Numbered from the stretch's first letter, positions 18,326-25,813 are shown. The stretch is 64,000 bases of DNA from Mycobacterium sp. BK086 (GCA_004362315.1 SNWL01000003.1:1302001-1366000), one strand, 5' to 3'. Numbers and translations: made by a program. The notes: generated by a model not told the origin, from the letters alone.

Positions 18326-19270
18326 CTAGTGAAGTTCGGCGGCCAACGCGGTTTGCGACGACGAGGTGGGCGCGGTTGTGGGCGCGACCGTCGCGGGGGC
18401 AGGCACTGGCCCCGGCGCAGTCGGCCCGGGCGCCTCAGCGGGGTACCCGGGTGGCAGACCGTGCGAGGCGCTGTCGGGGTCGTAGCCCATGGTCGCCGGA
18501 CCGTAGCCCGTCGTCGCCTGGTCATATCCGGGCGGCGGCCCATAGCCGGGCAGGTGTTGGGTGTAGCCGGCCAGCAGCTTCGCCGCGGCGAAGGACGCTG
18601 CCTGATCCGTGTAGCCCGGGACGTAGCCCTGGGTGTGCCCGCTCCACTCATTGCCTGGACCCGCGTGGCAGATCGGGTCGGCCGGATTGCACATGTCGAT
18701 GGCTTTGTTGCCGAGCAAGGCGCTCGTCGTCGGCAGCGCTTGATTCGTGCGGGTCGCGACGTTGCCGAAGGTGGCCACGGCCGCGATGTTCTTCACGTAT
18801 TCGGGCGGCAGCGAGCTACCCCACGGGATGCCGCCCACCGGAACGCCGGCGACGATGTCCATCACGCTGGCACCTTGCGAGTAGCCGCCCAGGATGATCT
18901 TGGTGTCGGGGCACGACGACACCGTCTGCTTGATGTGGGAGATCACGTCGTTGGCACCGTCGCCGCCGTGTAGCTGCAGCTTGCCGGCTTTGTAGTTCAC
19001 CGCGTAGCTGTCGATGTTGAGCCCGGTGGCCTGCTTGCGCAGCGCGTCGACGAAGGCGTCACCCACCCGGCCCATGCCCGGGGGCTCATCGGTGCCGCGG
19101 GCGAAGATCACTTCGGCGTCGGCGCAGTCCGCGGCCGAAGCGACGGGCAGTGCAGTGGGAGCGACGAGCAGGACGCCGGCGGTCAGCAGTGCCGACGCGC
19201 CGAGCCCGAGCCAGCGGCGAGGAGCCCGCGTAGAGGCCACGAGGGTGCCAGGTAGGCGGACAGTCGGCAT
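18326..19270 (-). CDS. Secreted cutinase family serine esterase
   Basis: 314 residues. A long N-terminal signal peptide ([19 protein letters not shown]) is followed by a cutinase domain: [14 protein letters not shown], nucleophile Ser in [12 protein letters not shown], Asp in [13 protein letters not shown] and His in SGHTQGYV. The four cysteines expected for two disulfides are present. The C-terminal tail (about residues 230-314) is Gly/Tyr/Pro-rich with [19 protein letters not shown] repeats and then a Pro/Thr/Ala segment, perhaps spanning the wall. Mycobacterial homologues act on lipids and esters. Confidence 0.9.
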   Translation of the reverse strand: MPTVRLPGTLVASTRAPRRWLGLGASALLTAGVLLVAPTALPVASAADCADAEVIFARGTDEPPGMGRVGDAFVDALRKQATGLNIDSYAVNYKAGKLQLHGGDGANDVISHIKQTVSSCPDTKIILGGYSQGASVMDIVAGVPVGGIPWGSSLPPEYVKNIAAVATFGNVATRTNQALPTTSALLGNKAIDMCNPADPICHAGPGNEWSGHTQGYVPGYTDQAASFAAAKLLAGYTQHLPGYGPPPGYDQATTGYGPATMGYDPDSASHGLPPGYPAEAPGPTAPGPVPAPATVAPTTAPTSSSQTALAAELH

Positions 19271-19389
19271 GCTGGGCTTTACCCCGCGTGCAGGCAGGGC
19301 AAACTTTTGTGCCTGGGATCACACAGCTGAGAATTTAGAGTGGTCGACTACGCATGACTGCTAGGTAGTGCACTACCTACGCTCGCCGG

Positions 19390-19647
19390 ATGACCGCCAG
19401 CACGAGTGATCGCGAGCGAGCGTGGAGCTCGTTGTTCGCCGAAGTGAAGCGCCGCTTCCTCGATGTGCGACTCGACGGGCCCTGGGAGCTCGGGCACCGC
19501 AACGCGATCGAAGAGGCGGACAACCCCGTTGACTTGGTCGTCGAGCTCACCGGCTATAGCGCCGGATTGGCGGTGCACGGACGCGACAACAAGTTCGTCC
19601 AGCAGAAGATCGACGACGCGCTGGCGTTGTTCGTCAAGTACGGCTGA
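19390..19647 (+). CDS. Conserved hypothetical protein, 85 aa
   Basis: A small acidic cytosolic-looking protein with no signal peptide or membrane span (ERAWSSLFAEVKRRFLDVRLD.. DDALALFVKYG). It is not recognised. It is the last host gene before the attachment site and ends 36 bp before the bidirectional terminator hairpin. Codon usage is like the host genes. Confidence 0.6.
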   Translation: MTASTSDRERAWSSLFAEVKRRFLDVRLDGPWELGHRNAIEEADNPVDLVVELTGYSAGLAVHGRDNKFVQQKIDDALALFVKYG

Positions 19648-19682
19648 GCCGTCGGGGCAATCGTTGACACAGGCGCCGACAC

Positions 19683-19716
19683 AAGACGGGCCAGGACTTT
19701 CGTCCTGGCCCGTCTT
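19683..19716. terminator. Strong bidirectional terminator hairpin at prophage boundary
   Basis: A perfect 15-bp stem (AAGACGGGCCAGGAC paired with its complement) closes a 4-base loop that reads GAAA on the minus strand, a GNRA tetraloop. It lies just downstream of the minus-strand tmRNA-like 3' end and just after the plus-strand 85-aa gene, so it can serve both. Confidence 0.8.
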
Positions 19717-19724
19717 TCGTTCGG

Positions 19725-19747
19725 TGGAGCTGCCGGGAATTGAACCC
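19725..19747 (-). ncRNA. 3' end of a tmRNA-like (or tRNA) gene; prophage attachment core
   Basis: On the minus strand GGGTTCAATTCCC-GG is followed by CAGCTCC and discriminator A: a T-loop and acceptor 3' half. CAGCTCC pairs with GGGGCTG including a G-U wobble, the tmRNA (alanine identity) arrangement. The T-stem fails upstream of GGG (AA instead of CC), so the rest of the gene is missing here and the sequence beyond 19747 is phage. This is what integration into an RNA gene 3' end leaves at one end, the complete gene being rebuilt at the other. The exact RNA (tmRNA versus a tRNA) is inferred. Confidence 0.65.
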
Positions 19748-19842
19748 TTAGGAGCAAAGCGATAGGCGCTGGTCACAGCCGGAATTGTTCGAGACAGCAG
19801 GTGCAAACGGACTTGCTTCTACCTGGGCAAACCGGAGGGTTG

Positions 19843-19857
19843 GTTGAAATTTTCAAC
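19843..19857. promoter_or_regulatory. Palindrome upstream of left-end cargo genes
   Basis: GTTGAAA-T-TTTCAAC, a perfect 7-bp palindrome about 60 bp before the first plus-strand prophage gene. It may be an operator or promoter element for lysogenic expression. The isolated half-site GTGCAA at 19801-19806 matches the arms of the 61.7-kb array, but only as a single half. Confidence 0.35.
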
Positions 19858-19917
19858 AGCACCAGTGGGTCACTCACCCCTGGCCGCAAAGTTCGCTGCA
19901 GCCGCTCAGCAGCACAA

Positions 19918-20121
19918 ATGCTGACAGTCCTCATCGTCGGCGGCATGGTGTCCATCCTGTCCATCGCAGCCCTCACCAAGGGCATGTACACCCACACCGA
20001 ACCCGCCTGGTGGGGCCTGCTGGCCGCTGCCATCGTCGGAGTGGGACTTCTGGCGTGGTGGCTCGGTTCGATCGTTTACGCCGCGCTGCTGCCGCATATG
20101 CACCACCCTCTAATCGGATAG
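19918..20121 (+). CDS. Prophage left-end membrane protein
   Basis: 67 residues from ATG 19918; a longer frame opens upstream at 19801 but adds an unconvincing basic leader. Two hydrophobic segments are clear (MLTVLIVGGMVSILSIAAL; WWGLLAAAIVGVGLLAWWLGSIVYAALL). No ribosome site is obvious, so the start is uncertain. First of three plus-strand genes that run against the late operon. A superinfection-exclusion type role is possible but unproven. Confidence 0.5.
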   Translation: MLTVLIVGGMVSILSIAALTKGMYTHTEPAWWGLLAAAIVGVGLLAWWLGSIVYAALLPHMHHPLIG

Positions 20122-20136
20122 TCAGAAGGAGCTGAG

Positions 20137-20514
20137 ATGACACAACACGTCTGCCAGCGCTGCGGCCACGAGGAGCCGTGCAGCTACGGGAGCTGGCCCG
20201 ACCGTCACCCGGTAGTGGCTACCGTTGGCGGCCTGTTCGCTCTGGTCTTCATGGGGATGATGCTGAGCGTCCACCCGGTCTCCTCAGCTGTCATGATCGC
20301 CCTGGCGCTCAGCTGGGCCGGTGTGCGCGCCATCGCGCGGGAGTGGCGACGGCGGAACGCGCTGGTCGCCCGTGCCGACTACGAGCACGCTCAGATCCAG
20401 CTGCGGTCCACAATCCCGCCGCTGCCGACGATGCCCTACCCGCGCCGGCCGAGTGACCGATTCTCAATCGCCTGCCCGCCGGCCCGGACGCGCCCACTAC
20501 CGCAGCGCAGATGA
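20137..20514 (+). CDS. Zinc-ribbon-like membrane protein
   Basis: 125 residues; AGAAGGAG lies just before the ATG. The N-terminus has CQRCGHEEPC, a probable metal knuckle, followed by one or two hydrophobic segments (VVATVGGLFALVFMGMMLSV; SSAVMIALALSWAGV) and a basic cytosolic tail. Its stop overlaps the next start by four bases (ATGA), so translation is coupled. Not recognised. Confidence 0.65.
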   Translation: MTQHVCQRCGHEEPCSYGSWPDRHPVVATVGGLFALVFMGMMLSVHPVSSAVMIALALSWAGVRAIAREWRRRNALVARADYEHAQIQLRSTIPPLPTMPYPRRPSDRFSIACPPARTRPLPQRR

Positions 20515-20789
20515 TCCGGATATTGGTAGCGACCACCGCGGTCAGCGTGGCGTCGCTGATCGCCGCGCCCGCCGCTGCCGCCACTCCCCTGCCCGGCTGC
20601 TACCTCGAGCCCAGCGCCTACAACTGGTACAACCCGTGCAGCGGGCAAGCCCCGTGGAACCAATCGAATTACAGCGGCACCAACGGTGTTCCCGGCCAGT
20701 ACGGGCCAAACGGCTACACGGCTGACACCGGCCAGCCGGGCGGCCCTCAGTGGTGCTTTGAGCACACCGGATCGTTCACCTGCCCCTAG
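20511..20789 (+). CDS. Small secreted protein, prophage left end
   Basis: 92 residues. A clean signal peptide (ILVATTAVSVASLIAAPAAAA) precedes a short mature part rich in Asn, Tyr, Gly and Trp with four Cys (LPGCYLEP, NPCSG, QWCFEHTGSFTC), suggesting two disulfides. Such secreted Cys-containing peptides are common in mycobacteria, so this may be a host-derived cargo gene. Coupled to the zinc-ribbon membrane gene. Possible cell-surface or lysogenic-conversion role (inference). Confidence 0.65.
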   Translation: MIRILVATTAVSVASLIAAPAAAATPLPGCYLEPSAYNWYNPCSGQAPWNQSNYSGTNGVPGQYGPNGYTADTGQPGGPQWCFEHTGSFTCP

Positions 20790-21000
20790 CGTCGATGAAG
20801 ACGTCAGCGAGAGCGATCCCGGGCCGGCGTTTCGCGACGAGGCTGGTGGCGTGACGGCGCGCCGCCTGCTCGGTGTAGTGACTCATCGTCGAGGCCTCGG
20901 CCCGCCCCTTGCGGCTCTCCGTCCAGTCGAGACGCCACATCGGCCGGCCATCCTCATCGACATCCATGCTCAGCGTCACGCTGGTGACATACGTGCTCAT
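20776..21000 (-). CDS. Small phage protein, 74 aa
   Basis: Started at ATG 21000; GTG 21012 is the longest option. Basic, no motifs recognised (LSMDVDEDGRPMWRLDWTESRKGRAEAST..). It overlaps the convergent secreted-protein gene by 14 bp and lies beyond the late-operon terminator, so it needs readthrough or its own promoter. Confidence 0.45.
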   Translation of the reverse strand: MSTYVTSVTLSMDVDEDGRPMWRLDWTESRKGRAEASTMSHYTEQAARRHATSLVAKRRPGIALADVFIDARGR

Positions 21001-21025
21001 CGTCGCGCCCACGATACGACGAAAG

Positions 21026-21054
21026 CCGCCCCCCAGCCGGAGGCTGAGGGGCGG
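21026..21054 (-). terminator. Late-operon intrinsic terminator
   Basis: A GC-rich hairpin of 12 paired positions with one mismatch and a 3-nt loop (CCGCCCC..AGCC/GGCT..GGGGCGG), 21 bp after the last membrane-protein gene. On the minus strand it is followed by TTTCG. It fits the end of the roughly 34-kb late transcript. Confidence 0.6.
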
Positions 21055-21074
21055 ATCCCGGAGAGAACGTCAGG

Positions 21075-21506
21075 TTAAGGCGGGAACGACTTACCCGTCA
21101 CTTCACGCGCCTCACGTCGATCGTTCTGCTGCTCGCGCACCAAGATGATGATCATGGGCACATAGATCAGCGCGGGGAACGTGTAGATCACGAACCGGAT
21201 CTGCTGGCGGAACGCGAACTCGGCAGCCCACCACTCGATCCACACCGACGCTGCGGCCTGCAGCAGAAACGCCGACATCGCGACACACTTCACCAGGTAC
21301 GGGGCGCCAATGAGGTTGGTCCACCACTTCGACCGGAACCCGTACAGGGTAGTGAACGCGGTGACTAGGACCGCAGCGACGGCCAGTGCGATATTCGCCA
21401 GGCGCTCGTAGTCGATGTCGAGCCAGATATCGGAGATGAACGTAGCCGGGATCAGCAGCGCGCCAATCCAGTACGCCCACAACAATATCGGCGGTGTGTT
21501 CTTCAC
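21075..21506 (-). CDS. Phage four-span membrane protein
   Basis: 143 residues with about four transmembrane segments (ILLWAYWIGALLIPATFI; LANIALAVAAVLVTAFTTLYG; LVKCVAMSAFLLQAAASVWI; FVIYTFPALIYVPMIIILV). Last gene of the late operon, overlapping the upstream gene by four bases. Position after the lysis genes suggests a holin-like or lysis-accessory protein, but no specific family is recognised. Confidence 0.7.
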   Translation of the reverse strand: MKNTPPILLWAYWIGALLIPATFISDIWLDIDYERLANIALAVAAVLVTAFTTLYGFRSKWWTNLIGAPYLVKCVAMSAFLLQAAASVWIEWWAAEFAFRQQIRFVIYTFPALIYVPMIIILVREQQNDRREAREVTGKSFPP

Positions 21507-21742
21507 GCGTGACCCCTCTTACCCCACGATTCCTGCAACATTTCAGTGAACCCGTTGCGCTCGAGCTGCCGCCGCAGCCCAGCCGTCGACCGCCGAGACT
21601 CGATGTCCATTACTGCCGCCGCCAGTAGCCGGCGGTCGGCGTCGGCGTTCTTCTGTTGGGCCTCCACCGTCCGCAACTCGGCGTCCGTAGCGCGCTGCCT
21701 GGCATCCGCAATATCGCCGCGAGCCCGATTCCAGAACCACAT
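21503..21742 (-). CDS. Small coiled-coil phage protein
   Basis: 79 residues, mostly helical and charged (ADARQRATDAELRTVEAQQKNADADRRLLAAA). It starts with MWFWNRARG, perhaps membrane-touching. Coupled to its neighbours (TGATG upstream, ATGA downstream). Unknown; typical small protein of mycobacteriophage lysis regions. Confidence 0.65.
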   Translation of the reverse strand: MWFWNRARGDIADARQRATDAELRTVEAQQKNADADRRLLAAAVMDIESRRSTAGLRRQLERNGFTEMLQESWGKRGHA

Positions 21743-22053
21743 CAGTCCGCCCGCCCTTCACGAATGGCCGTGAGGATGCGTTCATTGACGGCCTCGATGG
21801 CGGTCTTCTCCGAGATCGACGTGGACAGCACCGCGATAGTGGTGTCCTTCTTTTCGTCGCTGGCCCGAAGCGCGGCGTTCTCGCGTTCCAGGGCGGCGAT
21901 CTCGCGATCCCGGCCGGCGATCACCTCCCGGTGGTGGACACCGAGGATCAGGCTGCCGCGCTGCAGCGAAACCAGCAGGATCATCGCGACGATCACGATG
22001 ACGGTGACGACACCGATGCCGTTCAGCACCTGCGGGTTCAGCAGTCCGCCCAT
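21742..22053 (-). CDS. Membrane-anchored coiled-coil protein, possible second holin
   Basis: 103 residues. One N-terminal transmembrane helix (GIGVVTVIVIVAMILLVSL) is followed by a long charged coiled coil (AGRDREIAALERENAALRASDEKKD). This single-span plus coiled-coil form is frequent next to mycobacteriophage lysins and holins, and may modulate lysis timing. No specific motif confirms holin function. It overlaps the NlpC-like gene stop. Confidence 0.6.
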   Translation of the reverse strand: MGGLLNPQVLNGIGVVTVIVIVAMILLVSLQRGSLILGVHHREVIAGRDREIAALERENAALRASDEKKDTTIAVLSTSISEKTAIEAVNERILTAIREGRAD

Positions 22054-22433
22054 CAGGTCGGCCCGGCGGGCAGGTACATGGTGTGGGTGAACTGGCGTTG
22101 GTAGGCGCCACCCCCACCGATCTTCACACCGCCGCCCTCGCCGCTGGACACCGCGGTGCCGTCAGGCAGGGTGACGGCCGTGTGGTGGCTATTCCAGGCG
22201 ATCACAAGGGAGTTCGGGGCGCTCCCGTACCGGAACCCCCGCGCCAGGAGCGCGGCTTCCTCGTTGCCGGTGTGGAACCTGTCCCCGAATATGGGCCTGC
22301 CAGTGGCTGCGTTGGCCACCCACGAGGCCAGCCCAGAACAGTCGGTGCCCGCCGGGGTGTCACCGCCGGGGATGTACGGTGTGCCGCTCACCTGGACGAT
22401 CAGCGCTGTGACGACCGTCAGCCAGGCGGGCAT
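22053..22433 (-). CDS. NlpC/P60-like cysteine peptidase
   Basis: 126 residues from ATG 22433, which overlaps the preceding stop (TGATG). A hydrophobic N-terminus (WLTVVTALIVQV) precedes a minimal NlpC/P60-like core: catalytic Cys in TPAGTDCSGLASWVANA and His in NSHHTAVTLPDG. Such enzymes cut peptidoglycan stem peptides (D-Glu-DAP). It is separate from the main lysin A and placed after the holin, so it could act at lysis or cell-wall entry. Truncated-looking but with both core residues. Confidence 0.75.
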   Translation of the reverse strand: MPAWLTVVTALIVQVSGTPYIPGGDTPAGTDCSGLASWVANAATGRPIFGDRFHTGNEEAALLARGFRYGSAPNSLVIAWNSHHTAVTLPDGTAVSSGEGGGVKIGGGGAYQRQFTHTMYLPAGPT

Positions 22434-22726
22434 CAGCACGGTTCCCATCGGCCATTGCGGATGAAGCCGTGCAGTCCGCAGTCCGAGCAGCCGCAAGACG
22501 GCGAAACCGTCAGCGGCTCATGCTCGCCGGAAACGATGGTGTGGCCGTTGGGCTCGTTGAGCACCAGGCGCGGCGCGCAGATGATCACACCGCGCTTACC
22601 ACCGCGATCGCAGGTGTGCCGCACACCGATCGAACCGTCCGGGTACCAAGCGGTCTCGACGCCGTCGCCATGATCCAACAGCACGTTGAAACCTCGGCTG
22701 AGGTCAGCGAGCACTTTCCCGGGCAT
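22433..22726 (-). CDS. Small Cys-rich phage protein
   Basis: 97 residues. The C-terminal part has PSCGCSDCGLHGFIRNGRW, a compact metal-binding-like knuckle with GLHGF; an earlier RHTCDRGG adds a Cys. The N-half is beta-rich (GFNVLLDHGDGVETAWYPDGSIGVRH). It resembles DUF6527-like phage proteins (tentative). Function unknown. Overlaps both neighbours by one base. Confidence 0.6.
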   Translation of the reverse strand: MPGKVLADLSRGFNVLLDHGDGVETAWYPDGSIGVRHTCDRGGKRGVIICAPRLVLNEPNGHTIVSGEHEPLTVSPSCGCSDCGLHGFIRNGRWEPC

Positions 22727-22938
22727 CAGAGTCTGATCGCGTTGAGTCGGGCAATGTCGTCGCGGACAACATTGAGGCTGGCGATGCTCGGCGGCGGTTC
22801 CCGATCCTCCGGCAGCGGCTTGCCTTCACGGCCGAGCCGGTGGGCCTCCTCCAGTTCCGCCCGCCGCGCCTTCGCGATGCAGCACCGCGGATCCTGCGGC
22901 CCGTAAGCGCAGTTGCAGGCAGCGAGTGAGGGCATCAC
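22726..22938 (-). CDS. Small phage protein with N-terminal Cys cluster
   Basis: 70 residues; CNCAYGPQDPRCC near the start, then a helical charged tail (AKARRAELEEAHRLGREG). Not recognised. It overlaps the holin stop by four bases. Confidence 0.55.
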   Translation of the reverse strand: MMPSLAACNCAYGPQDPRCCIAKARRAELEEAHRLGREGKPLPEDREPPPSIASLNVVRDDIARLNAIRL

Positions 22939-23396
22939 GGGGTCTTGCCGCGCAGGAACTGGTCGACCAGCCCACCCGGGGCCACGACAGCGGACAGGCC
23001 CGGCACGGCCGCGGCCACGCCCTGCACCAGCTGCACGCCCTGGGCTACCGACTGGCTGAAGTCGGTGAACGCGTTCGAGACGGCCTGCACTGACTGGACG
23101 GCCGACATCGCCGGCGGCAGCTCGGGTGCGGGAGGCGGCGGTGGCGGCGCATCGAACGTCCCGTTCTTCACCTGCTTGTTCGTCTTGTTCGCGACGAATC
23201 CGAACCCGAACGCGCCGGCCAACCCCATCGCGGCGGTGCCAAAGCCGGTGATCGCGTTGGCCTGATCTGCCGACAGCACTCCGAAGGTGGCCAGCGCGCC
23301 GATGAGCGGGAAGATCACGGCCAGCACGGCGTAGGTCTTGGTGCGTGTCGGGGCGTTGGGGTCGACGGGTCCTGCGGTCTGAACTGGGGTGGTCAT
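22935..23396 (-). CDS. Holin
   Basis: 153 residues from ATG 23396 (an adjacent ATG at 23399 is equivalent); the start overlaps the lysin A stop. Two hydrophobic helices (TYAVLAVIFPLIGALATFGVL; AITGFGTAAMGLAGAFGFGFVAN) are separated by a short loop, then a basic KTNKQ and a Pro-rich, amphipathic tail. This topology and the position directly after lysin A match mycobacteriophage holins that let the lysin reach the wall. Confidence 0.8.
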   Translation of the reverse strand: MTTPVQTAGPVDPNAPTRTKTYAVLAVIFPLIGALATFGVLSADQANAITGFGTAAMGLAGAFGFGFVANKTNKQVKNGTFDAPPPPPPAPELPPAMSAVQSVQAVSNAFTDFSQSVAQGVQLVQGVAAAVPGLSAVVAPGGLVDQFLRGKTP

Positions 23397-24769
23397 CATG
23401 CGGCCTTTCCGATGGCGTTCTGCAACGCGGTCGGGTTGACCGCGAGGATGTAGTTGAGGACGCTGGTGGCCTGCTCGACGGCCCACGGGTCGATGCCGGG
23501 GTTGGGGTTGCCGTCGTTGACTTCCCACCATTTGGTGGCGCCGACGCCGCCGTTGGCGGTGGCCTTGACGAGGAGCAGCGCCCACAGCGCCCCGCGGATC
23601 GCGTTCGTTTCGACCCAATTCATGTGGCTCGTGGCGTCGGCGCCGAACGAGGCGTCATCACCAGACATGGTGCGGTCGTTGCTCGTTCGGTAAATCGACC
23701 GGGAGGTTTGCAGGGCCATGTGGTTCTCCAGTTCTGCGAGACGGTTGTAGAGCTGCTCGGCATCACCCATTCGGGTGTCGTAGCGGTCAGGGAACGCCGA
23801 AGACTGCACGGCCTGCGCATAGCTGCCCGGGCTGTTGGGGCCGTTGTAGTTCAAGCGCGCGAGCCGGTCGTAGAACAAGCCAGCCGACAGGGTGGGGTCC
23901 ATGCAGGTGGCGGCATCACCCCACCACCAGCCGTTGGCGCCGTGGACGACCTGCTGCTGGAAGATCCCGACGCTGAACCCGTCAGCGCCGACCGCTTCAC
24001 GCAGCGGATTCGTCATGGAGTCAGGGACTTTCGCGTTGGCATAGATGATGAAGTTCGACTCGACGTAGCAGGTCGCCAGCGCGATCTGGATTCCGCGGGG
24101 TGTGATGAGCCGCCGGTGTCCTTCTTGGATCACGTCCAGGGCGTGCCGGTCCTTGGCGTTCAGGTCGTTCGGCTCGGGGACGTGGACCGGTGCGGCCTCG
24201 CCGCTGGTGTTGGCGTAGCAGTAGCCCTTCGGACTGATCAGCCCGACGCACTGCTCAAGGGTCACCCAGTAGAAGAACGGCCGGAACCCGCTGTCGGCGA
24301 TGCACACCGCGCGGCCGCCGCGGCCGTCGTAGTTGTCGTCATAGCCGACTGCCGACACGTAGTGGTAGATGGTGTAGCGGCCGTACCCGTCAGGGCTCTG
24401 GGAACCTTTGATGCCGCGGGGCGGGTTGGTGGCGGGACTGACCCAGTTGTTGATGACGCCGTGGCCGGTGTCGATCGACTGCTTCAGATTCCGCCAGTAC
24501 GTTTCGATCTGCGCCGCCGAGGGCGGATCGTTGCGCACGTACACGGTGGTGTAGTTGGCGTCGGGCAACCGCACATCGAGGCAACGGTTTTCGATCCAGC
24601 TGACATCGTCGGTGCCGTTGGTGGTGGTGCCGATCTCGGCGATCAGCTGCGTCTCCGTGACGACAATCCCGACGGCGTTGAGGACGACCTGGGTGGCGGC
24701 GGGCCCGCAGTCCCAGCCCTTCTCCTGCGGGATGATGCCGTGATCGAACGCCAACACTTTCTCGGTCAT
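23396..24769 (-). CDS. Endolysin (lysin A): C39-like peptidase plus lysozyme/transglycosylase-like domain
   Basis: 457 residues from ATG 24769. The N-terminal C39-like peptidase domain (about 1-160) has catalytic Cys21 in QEKGWDCGPAATQ and His in YTIYHYVSAVGYDD. The central domain (about 215-340) has LATCYVESNF with a likely catalytic Glu near residue 237, GFSVGIFQQQ, and a lytic-transglycosylase/lysozyme-like layout. The C-terminal part (ATKWWEVNDGNPNPGIDPWAVEQA) is probably wall-binding. Modular LysA with peptidase plus glycosidase is usual in mycobacteriophages. It overlaps the papain-like gene by four bases. Confidence 0.85.
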   Translation of the reverse strand: MTEKVLAFDHGIIPQEKGWDCGPAATQVVLNAVGIVVTETQLIAEIGTTTNGTDDVSWIENRCLDVRLPDANYTTVYVRNDPPSAAQIETYWRNLKQSIDTGHGVINNWVSPATNPPRGIKGSQSPDGYGRYTIYHYVSAVGYDDNYDGRGGRAVCIADSGFRPFFYWVTLEQCVGLISPKGYCYANTSGEAAPVHVPEPNDLNAKDRHALDVIQEGHRRLITPRGIQIALATCYVESNFIIYANAKVPDSMTNPLREAVGADGFSVGIFQQQVVHGANGWWWGDAATCMDPTLSAGLFYDRLARLNYNGPNSPGSYAQAVQSSAFPDRYDTRMGDAEQLYNRLAELENHMALQTSRSIYRTSNDRTMSGDDASFGADATSHMNWVETNAIRGALWALLLVKATANGGVGATKWWEVNDGNPNPGIDPWAVEQATSVLNYILAVNPTALQNAIGKAA

Positions 24770-25443
24770 GCGGACACTCCGATCGGTGCGGTCGCATCGC
24801 CCTGCTCGGCGAGCAGTTTGGTGAACGTGGCGAACGTCATGAAGAACCGGCCATCCCGACCCCATCCGTCACCCCAGCTGTTGAGGAAGGTGAGTGTCTT
24901 TGTCTCGTAGGAGATTCCGAGGCACAGGTACTCGTGCCCGCCCTGCACCGCGCCGCGTGGCCACACGAACCCTTGGATGTCGGGCGTGAACATCGCCTCA
25001 TACCAGTTGGTACCGACGATCACGGGCTGCAGCTGCACGGCCGCTGCGAAGTGGTCGAATCCGAAGCAGTGCCGGTACCCAGTGAAGTAGCCGAGCTTCT
25101 TGCCGGCCTTCGCCGCCCCCAGCCCACTCGATCCCTCATCGGTGGGCGGGTAGGTATTGCTGGCGATGCCGTCGAGTCTGGTTGCCAGCGAGTAGATGTG
25201 GACGGCGTCGGCCTCGGTGAGGAATCCGCTCGGCAACGCCGGCCGCTGCGTGCTGCGGGACGGTTCGAAAAAGTCGGTGTTGATCAATTGCGCCGTCGCG
25301 TTGCCAGTGCACGCCCCCAAGTCGCCCTGATCGAGCACGGGTGCATGGTGGCCCCACAACACAGAGCGGGGCTTGGTGGCGCGCCGAGCCTCGAACTGGC
25401 GGGATCGCGCGTCATGATCCAGGAGGCGACCGAGAGTAGGCAT
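24766..25443 (-). CDS. Papain-like (C1 family) cysteine protease
   Basis: 225 residues; GAAAGGG lies upstream of the ATG. The papain triad is visible: Cys in LDQGDLGACTGNATAQ, His in QGGHEYLCLGI and Asn in LNSWGDGWG. Length suits a bare C1 domain without propeptide or signal. It is translationally coupled to lysin A, so it probably belongs to the lysis module as a second peptidase, though a virion or host-protein target cannot be excluded. Confidence 0.85.
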   Translation of the reverse strand: MPTLGRLLDHDARSRQFEARRATKPRSVLWGHHAPVLDQGDLGACTGNATAQLINTDFFEPSRSTQRPALPSGFLTEADAVHIYSLATRLDGIASNTYPPTDEGSSGLGAAKAGKKLGYFTGYRHCFGFDHFAAAVQLQPVIVGTNWYEAMFTPDIQGFVWPRGAVQGGHEYLCLGISYETKTLTFLNSWGDGWGRDGRFFMTFATFTKLLAEQGDATAPIGVSA

Positions 25444-25511
25444 CAGGCAATCCCTTTCGAGTAGCTTTGGGAGTAGATGGATCAGCGCAGGTCAGCGCCT
25501 GAGCAGCGGAG

Positions 25512-25530
25512 CCTGCTGGTTTTCAGCAGG
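25512..25530. other. Hairpin between small membrane gene and protease gene
   Basis: CCTGCTG-GTTTT-CAGCAGG, a perfect 7-bp stem in the 102-bp gap before the lysis cassette. It is followed by T's only on the plus strand, so it is a poor terminator for the minus-strand operon; it may be a processing or attenuation structure. Confidence 0.3.
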
Positions 25531-25545
25531 TTTAGAGTTCGCGGA

Positions 25546-25659
25546 TCAGCGGTGGCGTATCTCGTGCCAGACGTAGTGGCCGGCGGCGCCCAGGAGAATG
25601 AGGGCGAATGCGATCAGCCCGACCAGGACCAGGAGGTCCCAGTCGAGCTGGATGGTCAT
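25546..25659 (-). CDS. Very small single-span membrane protein, 37 aa
   Basis: ATG 25659 follows the upstream stop by one base and has GGTGAA before it. MTIQLDWDLLVLVGLIAFA begins a single transmembrane helix ending in the basic WHEIRHR. Similar micro-proteins sit between tail genes and lysins in other actinophages; the role is unknown. Confidence 0.6.
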   Translation of the reverse strand: MTIQLDWDLLVLVGLIAFALILLGAAGHYVWHEIRHR

Positions 25660-25660
25660 T

Positions 25661-25813
25661 TCACCAGTCGGGTTCGTTGCCGAGTGGCAGGTGGCCGAGG
25701 ATGAAGCCGACGACGGGGATGATGCGGTGCCGACACCACGCTTTCCACCAGTAGCGGAACGGCACGTGATCGATGATCGGGCAGTCACACACGATGCAGC
25801 GCTGCTCGGCCAT
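25661..25813 (-). CDS. Very small Cys/Trp-rich protein, 50 aa
   Basis: Open from ATG 25813 to TGA at 25661. It starts MAEQRCIVCDCPIIDH with a CxxCxC knuckle, then a Trp-rich stretch (FRYWWKAWCRHR) and a hydrophobic segment (IIPVVGFILGHLPLG). It sits 9 bp after the SGNH tail gene and 1 bp before the 37-aa gene, in step with operon spacing. Unknown. Confidence 0.55.
   Translation of the reverse strand: MAEQRCIVCDCPIIDHVPFRYWWKAWCRHRIIPVVGFILGHLPLGNEPDW

Noticed and set aside
18326..19270. Cutinase as the phage lysin B
   Set aside because: It lies outside the attachment site, has a secretion signal and a mycobacterial-type Pro-rich tail, so it is a host gene.
19725..19790. Complete tRNA or tmRNA gene at the left junction
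   Set aside because: Only the T-loop and 3' acceptor half are present; the T-stem mismatches and no anticodon or D arm can be drawn on the phage side.
23345..24910. Long plus-strand open frame opposite lysin A and the protease (521 codons)
   Set aside because: Antisense shadow of high-GC coding sequence; low-complexity, Val/Gly/Arg-rich product with no motif, while the minus frames show clear catalytic residues.
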